DNA of 38,830 nt, taken from positions 1 to 38,830 of IMG/VR virus record IMGVR_UViG_3300023222_000295. One strand, given 5' to 3'. The notes under the pieces are model-generated. The model did no database searches, had not been told where the DNA came from, and was given only the letters and a program-made list of their open reading frames with translations. The position numbers and the translations under genes are program-made. Position 1 is the first letter of the stretch; the number at the start of each line of letters is the position of its first letter. The stretch comes from a virus. Below are positions 22,128 to 28,340 of the stretch, piece by piece.

Positions 22128-22227
22128 TTTTAGTTCCTCTCCTGCAGTCAGGACATGTAGCCTGGACCTTCTTTTGTCCATTGTATTCCCAGGAATAGTC
22201 ACAATGAGAACACACAATTTTTACCAT
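22120..22227 (-). CDS. Zinc-ribbon miniprotein
   Basis: A 35-aa frame with CSHCDYSW near the start and CPDCRRG near the end, a rubredoxin-like four-Cys ribbon. It overlaps the TTG start of the secreted protein by 8 nt and contains that gene's ribosome site. A TATA-like AATACTAATAT lies about 22-32 nt upstream of its ATG. Confidence 0.7.
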   Translation of the reverse strand: MVKIVCSHCDYSWEYNGQKKVQATCPDCRRGTKIE

Positions 22228-22299
22228 CAACCCAACTGAATGGTATTCATATTAGTATTGATATTGTTAGTATTATTGTAGGTGTTAGGCTATTCTTTT

Positions 22300-22407
22300 T
22301 TATTGTTTCTTACCTTGAAGTATAATTTGACATTTACATTCTCTACATTTACCGTCCCAATGAACTACTTCATAATGATTACATTTTTTACAAATTTCAT
22401 ATTCCAT
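22300..22407 (-). CDS. Zinc miniprotein
   Basis: A 35-aa frame with CKKCNHY and CRECKC, giving five Cys and two His for one zinc site. The ATG follows a diverged copy of the GACACTT(T/C)GAGGTAA ribosome-site module. Function unknown. Confidence 0.7.
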   Translation of the reverse strand: MEYEICKKCNHYEVVHWDGKCRECKCQIILQGKKQ

Positions 22408-22416
22408 AACTAATAG

Positions 22417-22521
22417 TTACCTCAAAGTGTCCCTAAAACACTTGTTCCCATTATCCCTACAGCGTTTACAAACCTGTACTCCGTATTCCCTATTACAATA
22501 AAAACAACGTGTGACAGTCAT
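22417..22521 (-). CDS. Zinc miniprotein
   Basis: A 34-aa basic frame with CFYC and CKRC, then CFRDTLR. Its last codons are themselves part of the repeated ribosome-site module that serves the next gene, so coding and signal overlap. Four-Cys ribbon; function unknown. Confidence 0.7.
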   Translation of the reverse strand: MTVTRCFYCNREYGVQVCKRCRDNGNKCFRDTLR

Positions 22522-22527
22522 CTACTC

Positions 22528-22546
22528 CTTACCTCGAAGTGTCATT
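22528..22546 (-). repeat. Repeated ribosome-site module, copy 2
   Basis: Exact match of 18779-18797, located between two Cys-rich miniprotein genes (22545-22685 and 22417-22521). It supplies GAGGT for the second. Confidence 0.7.
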
Positions 22547-22685
22547 AGACTTTTACCTCATGTTCTAATGTTACATATTTGAATAATTGATTATCATTAT
22601 GTTCTTTAAGTAGGTGCTTTCTCATCCATTTCTTAGAATAGGTTGAATATCCACACGTACACAATTCAATACTGTTATGCCTCAT
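22545..22685 (-). CDS. C2H2-like zinc-finger miniprotein
   Basis: A 46-aa frame with LCTCGYSTY ... KHLLKEH, i.e. Cx1C-x12-Hx4H, a C2H2-type finger with a one-residue Cys loop. The remainder is a short helical tail. Its TAA overlaps the repeated module upstream of the next gene. Probable DNA-binding regulator. Confidence 0.7.
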   Translation of the reverse strand: MRHNSIELCTCGYSTYSKKWMRKHLLKEHNDNQLFKYVTLEHEVKV

Positions 22686-22797
22686 TACCGTTTCTCCTTT
22701 TTGTTACGAGGGTAAAATTGAAAGTTTGGTTATTCTCACCGCTAGGTGTTAACCACAGAAAAGGGCTGTAAGTAACCGTATGATTAATCGGTTTCAT
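22675..22797 (-). CDS. Small protein, unknown
   Basis: A 40-aa frame without Cys (TVTYSPFLWLTPSGENNQTF), overlapping the finger gene downstream by 11 nt and its upstream neighbour by 4 nt. No motif. Support comes from gene packing. Confidence 0.5.
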   Translation of the reverse strand: MKPINHTVTYSPFLWLTPSGENNQTFNFTLVTKRRNGNEA

Positions 22798-22937
22798 GAT
22801 GCACTAGTCCTAAAGTAACCCCAATATCCAGAACATACCACACATTCAGAACAATAAAAAAATCTATGCGACCAAGTCTCAATAAATTTAGGTTCAGTTG
22901 TATCATACCTCTCCTTCCCCTTTGGCTGAACTGTCAT
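22794..22937 (-). CDS. Zinc miniprotein
   Basis: A 47-aa frame with FYCSECVVCSGYWGYF near the C-terminus (three Cys, with an upstream His as possible fourth ligand). ATG overlaps the upstream stop (ATGA). Function unknown. Confidence 0.65.
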   Translation of the reverse strand: MTVQPKGKERYDTTEPKFIETWSHRFFYCSECVVCSGYWGYFRTSAS

Positions 22938-23035
22938 CTAAGTATACCTCCACAAATATTACAATTCTTTGACCCAATACTGAATTTTTCCCAAGGGTGC
23001 TTCTGACAAACGGGATAACGAATTTCATCGGTCAT
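22934..23035 (-). CDS. Zinc miniprotein
   Basis: A 33-aa frame reading CQKHPW then CNICGGIL, a Cys/His plus CxxC site. Its stop overlaps the next ATG. Function unknown. Confidence 0.65.
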   Translation of the reverse strand: MTDEIRYPVCQKHPWEKFSIGSKNCNICGGILR

Positions 23036-23039
23036 CTTT

Positions 23040-23210
23040 TCAGTTCCCCTTCTTCTTTGAATCCCATCGAGGATCATAAATCATAGTTTTACAAGATGAA
23101 GAATCCTCACTCCATAACTTGATAGTTCGTACACCGTCCTTTTGATACTTTATAGTGATTGCACTATACCAATTTTCTTGCATGTAATCCAAAACATCTA
23201 AGATATTCAT
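23040..23210 (-). CDS. Small protein, unknown
   Basis: A 56-aa frame (SAITIKYQKDGVRTIKLW, then MIYDPRWDSKKKGN) with a strand-rich middle and basic tail. Start overlaps the upstream stop (ATGA). No recognised motif. Confidence 0.6.
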   Translation of the reverse strand: MNILDVLDYMQENWYSAITIKYQKDGVRTIKLWSEDSSSCKTMIYDPRWDSKKKGN

Positions 23211-23737
23211 GATGCCTCCTTTGTCCCTGCTAGGAGTTCTTTGAGTTTCTTTTCACCGTATCCACATTCAGTACAGAAGAATTCTTCATTACGGGTTAAT
23301 TCTTTCTTTAATCTCTCTACTATCTCTTTGAGATTTTTACAATATTCTAATGCATTAAATACACTTTGAACGTATAGAGGTTTTTTTAACTGTCGGAAAT
23401 CCATTAGTAGGTTATCAGCATATTCTAAATTTTCTTTGAGTTTAGAATATACATGTAGTCTTTTGGCAATTTCCTTATAATCATAATCTCCTTTACCATT
23501 CCAAGGCAGATCTGACATGCTGCATTCTACTACCAATGCATCTTGAAATCTCTCCCAGAGTGGTGCCCATTGTTGGTCAGATAGGATTTGTTGTGAATTC
23601 ATTAAAATTTTATACAATGGATGAGATTCATCATCAATTCCCATCGTCATTCTAAATTCTTCTAACTCTTGAAAGAATTCTTCTGTCAGTTTCAAGAGTG
23701 ACGTGCCTCCTCCTTGGAAGTCATATTGTATGTCCAC
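23207..23737 (-). CDS. Helical protein with C-terminal CxxC
   Basis: A 176-aa helical protein with probable coiled coils (for example SKLKENLEYADNLLMDFRQ and CKNLKEIVERLKKELTRN) and a short zinc-knuckle-like FFCTECGYGEKK near the end. It overlaps the next gene upstream by 17 nt. It may be a multimeric adaptor or nucleic-acid-binding protein. Not recognised. Confidence 0.7.
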   Translation of the reverse strand: MDIQYDFQGGGTSLLKLTEEFFQELEEFRMTMGIDDESHPLYKILMNSQQILSDQQWAPLWERFQDALVVECSMSDLPWNGKGDYDYKEIAKRLHVYSKLKENLEYADNLLMDFRQLKKPLYVQSVFNALEYCKNLKEIVERLKKELTRNEEFFCTECGYGEKKLKELLAGTKEAS

Positions 23738-24053
23738 ATCCTTGCCATTGTTGTTTTTCTTCAGAGAATTCAGATTCTATTCCACAATATTTGCATTTTG
23801 ATAATGAAACTTCTACTTTATCATCATTCATAGACAATAACGAATTTTTAACATTGAACAACCTGTTTTGAAATTCTTCAATCTGCCCTTGTCTCACTTC
23901 ATCTTCTTGTTTGGTTTTTGACATTAAATTAGAACATAATTGACCAACATCATCTGCCAAATGTTTTAGACTATGAATCTTAAAATGTAAATCAGTGGCA
24001 CTTCTGACTCCACATTCACACATATATTTTCCAAAATAAGGTAATTCAGGCAT
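23721..24053 (-). CDS. C2H2-like finger plus coiled coil
   Basis: A 110-aa protein. Residues 12-30 read CECGVRSATDLHFKIHSLKH, i.e. Cx1C-x12-Hx3H, a C2H2-type finger. A helical stretch follows, and a second metal site CKYCG ... CGH lies near the C-terminus. The layout of two metal sites joined by a coil suits a dimeric DNA-binding regulator. Overlaps the next gene by 17 nt. Confidence 0.7.
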   Translation of the reverse strand: MPELPYFGKYMCECGVRSATDLHFKIHSLKHLADDVGQLCSNLMSKTKQEDEVRQGQIEEFQNRLFNVKNSLLSMNDDKVEVSLSKCKYCGIESEFSEEKQQWQGCGHTI

Positions 24054-24054
24054 C

Positions 24055-24192
24055 TCACTTTACCTCCTCAATAATGATTTTTTCAGGTTGAAGATGTTCT
24101 ACCCAATGTGCATATTCTTCTGGGTTATTCTCTTTCATATTGTGAAGCCAGTTCATAGTTCTTCCTTCATAAACAAATGTGAACTTAGTCAT
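24055..24192 (-). CDS. Small protein, unknown
   Basis: A 45-aa frame (FVYEGRTMNWLHNMKE, then HWVEHLQPEKIIIEEVK) with no Cys. Start overlaps the upstream stop (ATGA). Ends with a GAGGTAAAGTGAG stretch that provides a ribosome site for the next gene. Function unknown. Confidence 0.6.
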   Translation of the reverse strand: MTKFTFVYEGRTMNWLHNMKENNPEEYAHWVEHLQPEKIIIEEVK

Positions 24193-24269
24193 CTGGCTTC
24201 CTCCCTACAAGCTGGACAGTTATCCTCATATCTGTCAGTTGTGTGATTATGTTCTAAAGGTTCAGTCAA
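24189..24269 (-). CDS. Tiny zinc-site protein, tentative
   Basis: A 26-aa frame from TTG overlapping the upstream stop (TTGA). It has EHNHTTD then CPACREE, enough for a His/Cys metal site. GGGAGG near its end may serve the next gene. Tentative because of length. Confidence 0.5.
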   Translation of the reverse strand: MTEPLEHNHTTDRYEDNCPACREEAR

Positions 24270-24460
24270 TTACTATCATCTCCATTCCAAACTCCATCTG
24301 TTGAATACCTGAAAATGTCTTGAAATTTCTTATAACAGTCCAAGTGATATGCCTGAAGGTGTGTTTTGTTTCCATAGACATCATGTAGTTTGTGGGGTTT
24401 GTTTTTGAAAACTGTCTGCCAGCAACAGTCGCAATCCCAGTTAATTTCAGGCGTCGTCAT
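24266..24460 (-). CDS. Cys/His-rich small protein
   Basis: A 64-aa protein with CDCCW near the start and HLQAYHLDCYKKF in the middle. The CxCC...H...HxxC order resembles treble-clef or LIM-like metal sites. Overlaps the upstream gene by 14 nt. Function unknown. Confidence 0.7.
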   Translation of the reverse strand: MTTPEINWDCDCCWQTVFKNKPHKLHDVYGNKTHLQAYHLDCYKKFQDIFRYSTDGVWNGDDSN

Positions 24461-24695
24461 GTCGCACTATCCCTTGTTTTTTATCCCAACGCAATTCTAG
24501 TTTTGATTCATGTAGTTTATAATCCCAAGTAACTAAATGTTCACCACCTTCCCATAGTTCTATACGAGGTGAATCGTAAGGCCACTTTCTTTGTGAGATA
24601 TACTGAATAGTTTTTTCTTGTGTTTCAAACACACCATCTATCATATAATCAGAATAACTGCCAGTTGTAACGATAAACACTCTCATTTCTCCCAT
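24447..24695 (-). CDS. Small protein, unknown
   Basis: An 82-aa protein. I choose ATG 24695-24693 because GGAGG lies 9 nt upstream and the stop of the previous gene lies just before; the longer frame to 24722 overlaps that gene. Strand/helix pattern (MRVFIVTTGSYSDYMIDGVF, then IELWEGGEHLVTW) looks like a compact alpha/beta domain. No known motif. Confidence 0.65.
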   Translation of the reverse strand: MGEMRVFIVTTGSYSDYMIDGVFETQEKTIQYISQRKWPYDSPRIELWEGGEHLVTWDYKLHESKLELRWDKKQGIVRHDDA

Positions 24696-24696
24696 C

Positions 24697-24846
24697 TCAC
24701 TTTTCCTCCTTTCGTTCTTCAACTTTGATTAAACCAAGAACCCTAATAGACATATCAAGCAACCAAGCTTTATTCCCATCATTCTTCCAATCTGATACCT
24801 CTCTTTGTAAAAATTCCATTTCTTCTCGAATATCTCCTAATGTCAT
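24697..24846 (-). CDS. Small helical protein, unknown
   Basis: A 49-aa frame, helical and charged (DIREEMEFLQREVSDWK, then IRVLGLIKVEERKEEK), possibly a short coiled coil. The AGGAGG in its last codons is the ribosome site for the next gene. Function unknown. Confidence 0.6.
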   Translation of the reverse strand: MTLGDIREEMEFLQREVSDWKNDGNKAWLLDMSIRVLGLIKVEERKEEK

Positions 24847-24847
24847 C

Positions 24848-24934
24848 TCATCTCCATCCCATGTGTTCTTCTTGGTAATGAAATCTTAATTCATCAATAG
24901 GAAAGGATTTTCCACATTTAGAACATTTATGCAA
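24848..24934 (-). CDS. Single C2H2-like zinc-finger miniprotein
   Basis: A 28-aa frame from TTG that is almost entirely a finger: HKCSKCGKSFPIDELRFH then EEH (Cx2C-x11-Hx4H). The CGKSF...L..H core is the classical eukaryote-like C2H2 pattern with one residue missing between Phe and Leu. It is the shortest and clearest of the single fingers. Probable DNA- or RNA-binding role. Confidence 0.65.
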   Translation of the reverse strand: MHKCSKCGKSFPIDELRFHYQEEHMGWR

Positions 24935-24935
24935 A

Positions 24936-25211
24936 TCACTCAATGTCTTCCACCACATATATCAGAATTTCTTCTAGTTCATTGTTATCGTCTTTGAATG
25001 GTGAATCCTTGTGAAGTGTCTTGATCAAGTTCCATTCTTTGAATGGTTTTTCATTAGGATTATTTCTAATTCCAATTTTTATCTCTCCGTCTTTATCACG
25101 AAACTTTGAGATAAGACAACAATCATTCCCTTCAAATTCATGAATCATTTTGATGGGTATTCGCCCCCCTTCAGTAACACAATATTCTTCTTTTACTATT
25201 CTGAGTTTCAT
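24936..25211 (-). CDS. Small protein, unknown
   Basis: A 91-aa protein with strands (MKLRIVKEEYCVTEGGRIPI) and an acidic C-terminus. Three Cys but no paired CxxC. It follows the RHH-like gene (ATGA overlap), so it shares its operon. An antitoxin-toxin type pairing with that gene is conceivable but unsupported by motif. Confidence 0.65.
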   Translation of the reverse strand: MKLRIVKEEYCVTEGGRIPIKMIHEFEGNDCCLISKFRDKDGEIKIGIRNNPNEKPFKEWNLIKTLHKDSPFKDDNNELEEILIYVVEDIE

Positions 25212-25351
25212 GCCAATTTCTCCCTAATCACATCATTGATCACTCTTGAAAAGGATACATTACCCTGTGTCTCTACAATTTGTTTTGTCTGGCGTTTTCT
25301 TAGCAGTTTAACAACATCGCCGTCTAACACTACTGAGGTGCGCATTTTCAT
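25208..25351 (-). CDS. CopG-like ribbon-helix-helix regulator
   Basis: A 47-aa protein from ATG 25351-25349 (overlapping the upstream stop, ATGA). It reads MRTSVVLDGDVVKLLRKRQ ... VSFSRVINDVIREKL, the standard RHH order of strand, helix A and helix B with a VSFS turn. Such proteins bind DNA as dimers at short inverted repeats. It is a candidate for binding one of the 8-3-8 sites seen in this genome. Confidence 0.75.
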   Translation of the reverse strand: MKMRTSVVLDGDVVKLLRKRQTKQIVETQGNVSFSRVINDVIREKLA

Positions 25352-25530
25352 GCCTGATCCTTCAATTCTTTGTCTAAAATTATATCTCCACACCAATTTA
25401 CTCTCATTCCTTTTAATTCTAATCTCTTTAGTCTATTAGCTTCAGCTAATTCGTTGGCGATTCTTAATTTCATTGTAGTATCTATACTCCATTGGAAGTC
25501 TTCGTGTTCTGGTGGAGCATATTTTCCCAT
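25348..25530 (-). CDS. Small protein upstream of RHH gene
   Basis: A 60-aa protein from ATG 25530-25528, coupled to the upstream stop (TGATG). Helical middle (TTMKLRIANELAEANRLKRL), then WCGDI. No recognised motif. Operonic with the RHH regulator. Confidence 0.65.
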   Translation of the reverse strand: MGKYAPPEHEDFQWSIDTTMKLRIANELAEANRLKRLELKGMRVNWCGDIILDKELKDQA

Positions 25531-25625
25531 CAATCAATCGCCTCTTCTGTTGCATAATGACCTGTGTCACAACACTCGCAACCATCACAGTCTAAATGAT
25601 TTCCTAATTGGCATTCAACAGTCAT
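25530..25625 (-). CDS. Cys-rich miniprotein
   Basis: A 31-aa frame with CQLGNH then CDGCECCDTGH: five Cys and two His in ~20 residues, so a zinc knuckle is likely. Starts by ATGA overlap with the upstream gene and contains a GAGG site for the next. Function unknown. Confidence 0.65.
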   Translation of the reverse strand: MTVECQLGNHLDCDGCECCDTGHYATEEAID

Positions 25626-25858
25626 TCACATGCCTCTTTGTCTTTCTGTTTTATGATTACTTGAAAAATGTTTTCTAATCTTACTAGCCTTTTTTCGTGG
25701 CTCCTTAAGGCTCTGAGAAGCTTCGCATTAACATTACGGTCTTTATGTTCATATTGATCTTTCATAGCATAAGCTAAACTCTTGAATGCCTCAGCCTCAT
25801 CATTTAAATTATTTTTAGGTAAATCAATAACCTTTTTTATGTCAAGTTCTTCTTCCAT
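25622..25858 (-). CDS. Helical charged protein under 8-3-8 operator
   Basis: A 78-aa charged helical protein (RALRSHEKRLVRLENIFQ, coiled-coil-like). It is the first gene of a long unit of small genes. Its ATG directly abuts a perfect 19-bp inverted repeat, so the unit is probably repressed or induced by a specific factor. Function unknown. Confidence 0.7.
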   Translation of the reverse strand: MEEELDIKKVIDLPKNNLNDEAEAFKSLAYAMKDQYEHKDRNVNAKLLRALRSHEKRLVRLENIFQVIIKQKDKEACE

Positions 25859-25877
25859 GTGTATTATAATAATACAC
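25859..25877. promoter_or_regulatory. Operator candidate: second 8-3-8 inverted repeat
   Basis: GTGTATTA-TAA-TAATACAC, perfect arms, ending one base before the ATG at 25858. A TATA-like TATTTAATA lies about 24-32 nt before the ATG on the minus strand. Geometry is the same as at 18147-18165. Confidence 0.6.
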
Positions 25878-25909
25878 TAGTTATTAAATACATTGTTTTT
25901 TAAATATAA

Positions 25910-25970
25910 AGGAGAGTGAGGTCGGAAGAACGTTTTGGTATCTGGGACAACAAAGTTCGCTCACTCTCCT
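25910..25970 (-). terminator. Long stem-loop, terminator or structured RNA
   Basis: Perfect 11-bp arms (AGGAGAGTGAG / CTCACTCTCCT) enclose 39 nt that can form a further small stem (GAAC/GTTC). On the minus strand the stem is followed by TTTATATTTAAAAAAC. It lies just after the HNH gene and before the promoter of the next unit. Most likely it ends the upstream operon, but arms this long could also mark a stable small RNA. Confidence 0.5.
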
Positions 25971-25999
25971 AACATAATTCACACATTAAATTAAAATAC

Positions 26000-26362
26000 T
26001 TAGTCTAACTGCATAATTAAGTCACAGTATCTTTGCCTGTTCCCATTTATTTTAGACCATCTGGCGCCTTTCGTTACTGATTGATGGCACCAATGATGCA
26101 TCGCAGCAAAGTCTTCAGGTCTTAATCGAACTATCGGTTCTAAATATTCCAGATATTCATTCTTGTGGTAGATCTTTTTAGTTGTTTTTTTTCCTTTGTT
26201 TTTGCCACGGGTTATCACATGCGGGATCTTTTCAACGAAATCCTTGTAGGTCTTCTCATCCTTATGATACCTTCGATGGTGAATTGTCCATACTCTACCA
26301 TCTGGGTATGATTTGTTACAAAGGGCACACTTGCCGCCTAACAATAAAATTAGATCATTCAA
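26000..26362 (-). CDS. HNH endonuclease
   Basis: A 120-aa protein with CxxC at 12-15 (CALCNKSYPDG), the catalytic-type WTIHHRRYH around residues 25-33, and a C-terminal AAMHHWCHQSV (89-95). This is the order of HNH nucleases with a zinc-binding scaffold. The middle insert (45-75) is Lys-rich. It lies in a nuclease/methylase cluster and not next to terminase, so a free-standing or host-DNA-directed nuclease is as likely as a packaging role. ATG overlaps the methylase stop region by 8 nt. Confidence 0.8.
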   Translation of the reverse strand: MNDLILLLGGKCALCNKSYPDGRVWTIHHRRYHKDEKTYKDFVEKIPHVITRGKNKGKKTTKKIYHKNEYLEYLEPIVRLRPEDFAAMHHWCHQSVTKGARWSKINGNRQRYCDLIMQLD

Positions 26363-26747
26363 TCTTTACAAGAAAATGAGGCTGTGTAGCTGACCACTTG
26401 GCACCCTTGAACTTCAGACGTTTACGTATCCATTTAATTTCAGACCTTCTCTCCAGGATATTATGAAACCATTCCTGATCAGTTTTGGCAGGGAGTAACA
26501 TGATTGATACATTATGGTATAAATCCCTCTCATTAAATGCCTTAATTACAAATTCTTTTAGTAATGAATATGGAGGATTTACAAAATTTAGTCCTGTCCA
26601 ATATGTATCTAATCCATCAAAAGTGGGATCAACAGGACAAGGATCAAACATCTCTTCTTTAGAGTAACCCCAGTGTTCTTTGATAAATTGAAATACTATA
26701 TCAGGTGTTTCATGAACATCTGACTTTGATTTCGGCATGTAACTCAT
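26355..26747 (-). CDS. DNA N6-adenine methyltransferase, phage Dam type
   Basis: A 130-aa protein from ATG 26747-26745 (ATGA overlap with the zinc gene). The pattern ETPDIVFQFI, MFDPCPVDP, then FVNPPYS at ~55-61 (DPPY-type catalytic motif) and SIMLLPAKTDQEWFH fits the phage DNA N-6-adenine methyltransferase family (PF05869 type). It could protect viral DNA from restriction, possibly against the HNH or host enzymes. The length is normal for the compact phage form. Target sequence unknown. Confidence 0.85.
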   Translation of the reverse strand: MSYMPKSKSDVHETPDIVFQFIKEHWGYSKEEMFDPCPVDPTFDGLDTYWTGLNFVNPPYSLLKEFVIKAFNERDLYHNVSIMLLPAKTDQEWFHNILERRSEIKWIRKRLKFKGAKWSATQPHFLVKIE

Positions 26748-26944
26748 ATCCTCTTTACCATCCTTATCCTTTTTGTGTTGCGTGCACATGTCCTTAATTT
26801 GGTACTACAGCAAGGGCAGAAACTACCATCCCATTTAATAAAAATATCACACCCTGCACACCTCTTGTTTTTTAAGTACTTGGACTGGTTATTGTGAACC
26901 TTTTCAGGCGGGTACCTTTTACAAAATTCAAGACATGTAACCAA
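26744..26944 (-). CDS. Thaumarchaeal-type zinc-ribbon protein
   Basis: A 66-aa protein starting at TTG. The core KRCAGCDIFIKWDGSFCPCC followed by TKLRT is a zinc ribbon that I associate with many small proteins of Nitrososphaerota (KRC.xC.iFi.W.G..CPCC..RLRT). It is the best single host indicator in the window. Its role in the host family is not known; in a virus it may bind nucleic acid or host proteins. Confidence 0.8.
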   Translation of the reverse strand: MVTCLEFCKRYPPEKVHNNQSKYLKNKRCAGCDIFIKWDGSFCPCCSTKLRTCARNTKRIRMVKRI

Positions 26945-26958
26945 TGCAGTTCTTCCGT

Positions 26959-27675
26959 CTAGGATTTCTCATGAAATAATTTAACTCTTTCTTCTAATTG
27001 AACAGTAAAGTCTTCAAGATTTCTCACAAACACTTGTGAGATATTTGGTTCAGATGATACAAATAATATAATCTGGTCTATCTTTATACCAGTTGATTCA
27101 GTCCACATCTGGGCATAGCATGCCATCTGCAGATAATAATCATTGATGTAGGATTCTCGTTGTGTTGAGAGTTTTGTCTTAAAATCAAACACAGTATTTT
27201 TTCCATCTATCACTCCAACACCATCACAGGTACCTCCCAACTTCATTTTATCAGAACACATTGTAATCTCTGTGGTATACATTGCCTCAATATCTTGCAC
27301 CAAATCAGCTAATCTTGTAAAATGTGCACCGACAATAAGTGGCATATGTGGTAGAGGTCTATTATTCAAATACTCTTCCATAATACGATGAACGTCTGTA
27401 CCTATATTACGAGACCTGGCACTAATATGATCAGCTACCTTTTCACCCTTTTCAGCACGCCAATTCTCTAGATTTTGTTTGTCTCTTAATGGCTTTGTAG
27501 TTGAGAGCATCTTGGATACAGAAGGGTATTTCTTTCCACTAGGGGAACGGTAAAAATGTTCTAATTTGGTATGTTCAGGAACGGCATGAGTAAAGGCAGG
27601 ATATAGTTTCCACTCAAATTTCCTAATCGGTGCATATAACGGTACTTTGATTTGTGCACCGTGAGGGTATCTCAT
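26959..27675 (-). CDS. PD-(D/E)XK exonuclease, RecB/Cas4-like
   Basis: A 238-aa nuclease. Visible motif set: GTDVH with His96, GTCDG with Asp151, DFKTK with Asp164 and Lys166, and the later QMACYAQ with Gln183 and Tyr187. This is the order of RecB/Cas4/MGME1-like nucleases. In viruses such enzymes process ends during recombination-dependent replication or degrade host DNA. Neighbours (methylase, HNH) support a DNA-metabolism cluster. No Cys cluster of the Cas4 type is seen. Confidence 0.8.
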   Translation of the reverse strand: MRYPHGAQIKVPLYAPIRKFEWKLYPAFTHAVPEHTKLEHFYRSPSGKKYPSVSKMLSTTKPLRDKQNLENWRAEKGEKVADHISARSRNIGTDVHRIMEEYLNNRPLPHMPLIVGAHFTRLADLVQDIEAMYTTEITMCSDKMKLGGTCDGVGVIDGKNTVFDFKTKLSTQRESYINDYYLQMACYAQMWTESTGIKIDQIILFVSSEPNISQVFVRNLEDFTVQLEERVKLFHEKS

Positions 27676-28194
27676 TTAAGGTATCTCGACTACCCAACCT
27701 TGAACATCTGTAATAGAGCCAGCAGTTATAGATTCTAGCTCTACATTGACAAATCTATCTGCAGCAAACCCAGTCATTATCCGTGTGGTCTGGCTGTCAC
27801 TAGAATCAAGTGGGCCTGAATTACTAAAATCGTATTCTGGGGTTCCAGTCGGGGTTGTGTCTGCAACTGTGTGTTCCCACACCTTGAATGTTATGTTAGA
27901 TCCAGCAGCACTTGTGGTTATGATTAATATTATCTTTGTAGTGCCAGATACAGGTGTTTTATAATCTGTATCTGTTGCCTGATCATGTACCGATAAAGAA
28001 GTACCAGCCACAGACAAATTACCAGTTTGTTTTAATTTTTTAATTACTGCATTATTTTTTTCAGTGCCTACTAGGATATTTCCTATAGATAGAGTCGTTG
28101 CAAAAAAATTGGGAACTTGAACGGCATCAACCAAAAATAGTTCTAACCCTCCTATAGGCTCTAAAATTGAAGCCCCCATTACCGGTATAATCAT
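27676..28194 (-). CDS. Beta-rich protein, probably structural
   Basis: A 172-aa Thr/Ser/Val-rich protein with phrases such as GTTKIILIITTSAAGSNITF and FVNVELESITAGSI, like virion beta-sandwich proteins. It stands between a coiled-coil gene and the nuclease, at the edge of the structural block. The TAA directly precedes the nuclease ATG. No motif. Likely a fibre-tip or accessory virion protein. Confidence 0.65.
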   Translation of the reverse strand: MIIPVMGASILEPIGGLELFLVDAVQVPNFFATTLSIGNILVGTEKNNAVIKKLKQTGNLSVAGTSLSVHDQATDTDYKTPVSGTTKIILIITTSAAGSNITFKVWEHTVADTTPTGTPEYDFSNSGPLDSSDSQTTRIMTGFAADRFVNVELESITAGSITDVQGWVVEIP

Positions 28195-28340
28195 GCATCT
28201 TTCTGATTTTTTAACGACGCTAGTTCTATTTTAGCATTTTTGAGTTCTTCGATTAACATGGCTTTGGATTGTTCTAACTGTTTTATCTTTTCAATGTATG
28301 GTGGCAAGATAAGATCAGCATATTCTTGGAATATATTCAA
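28191..28340 (-). CDS. Small coiled-coil protein
   Basis: A 49-aa frame from TTG with a strong heptad-like run (EKIKQLEQSKAMLIEELKNA). Its stop overlaps the start of the 27676-28194 gene (ATGA). It may form a short oligomer associated with the next protein. Function unknown. Confidence 0.6.
   Translation of the reverse strand: MNIFQEYADLILPPYIEKIKQLEQSKAMLIEELKNAKIELASLKNQKDA

Noticed and set aside
22228-22299. 7-codon frame ending at the ATG of the 22120-22227 gene
   Set aside because: No support beyond position; more likely a promoter or leader stretch.
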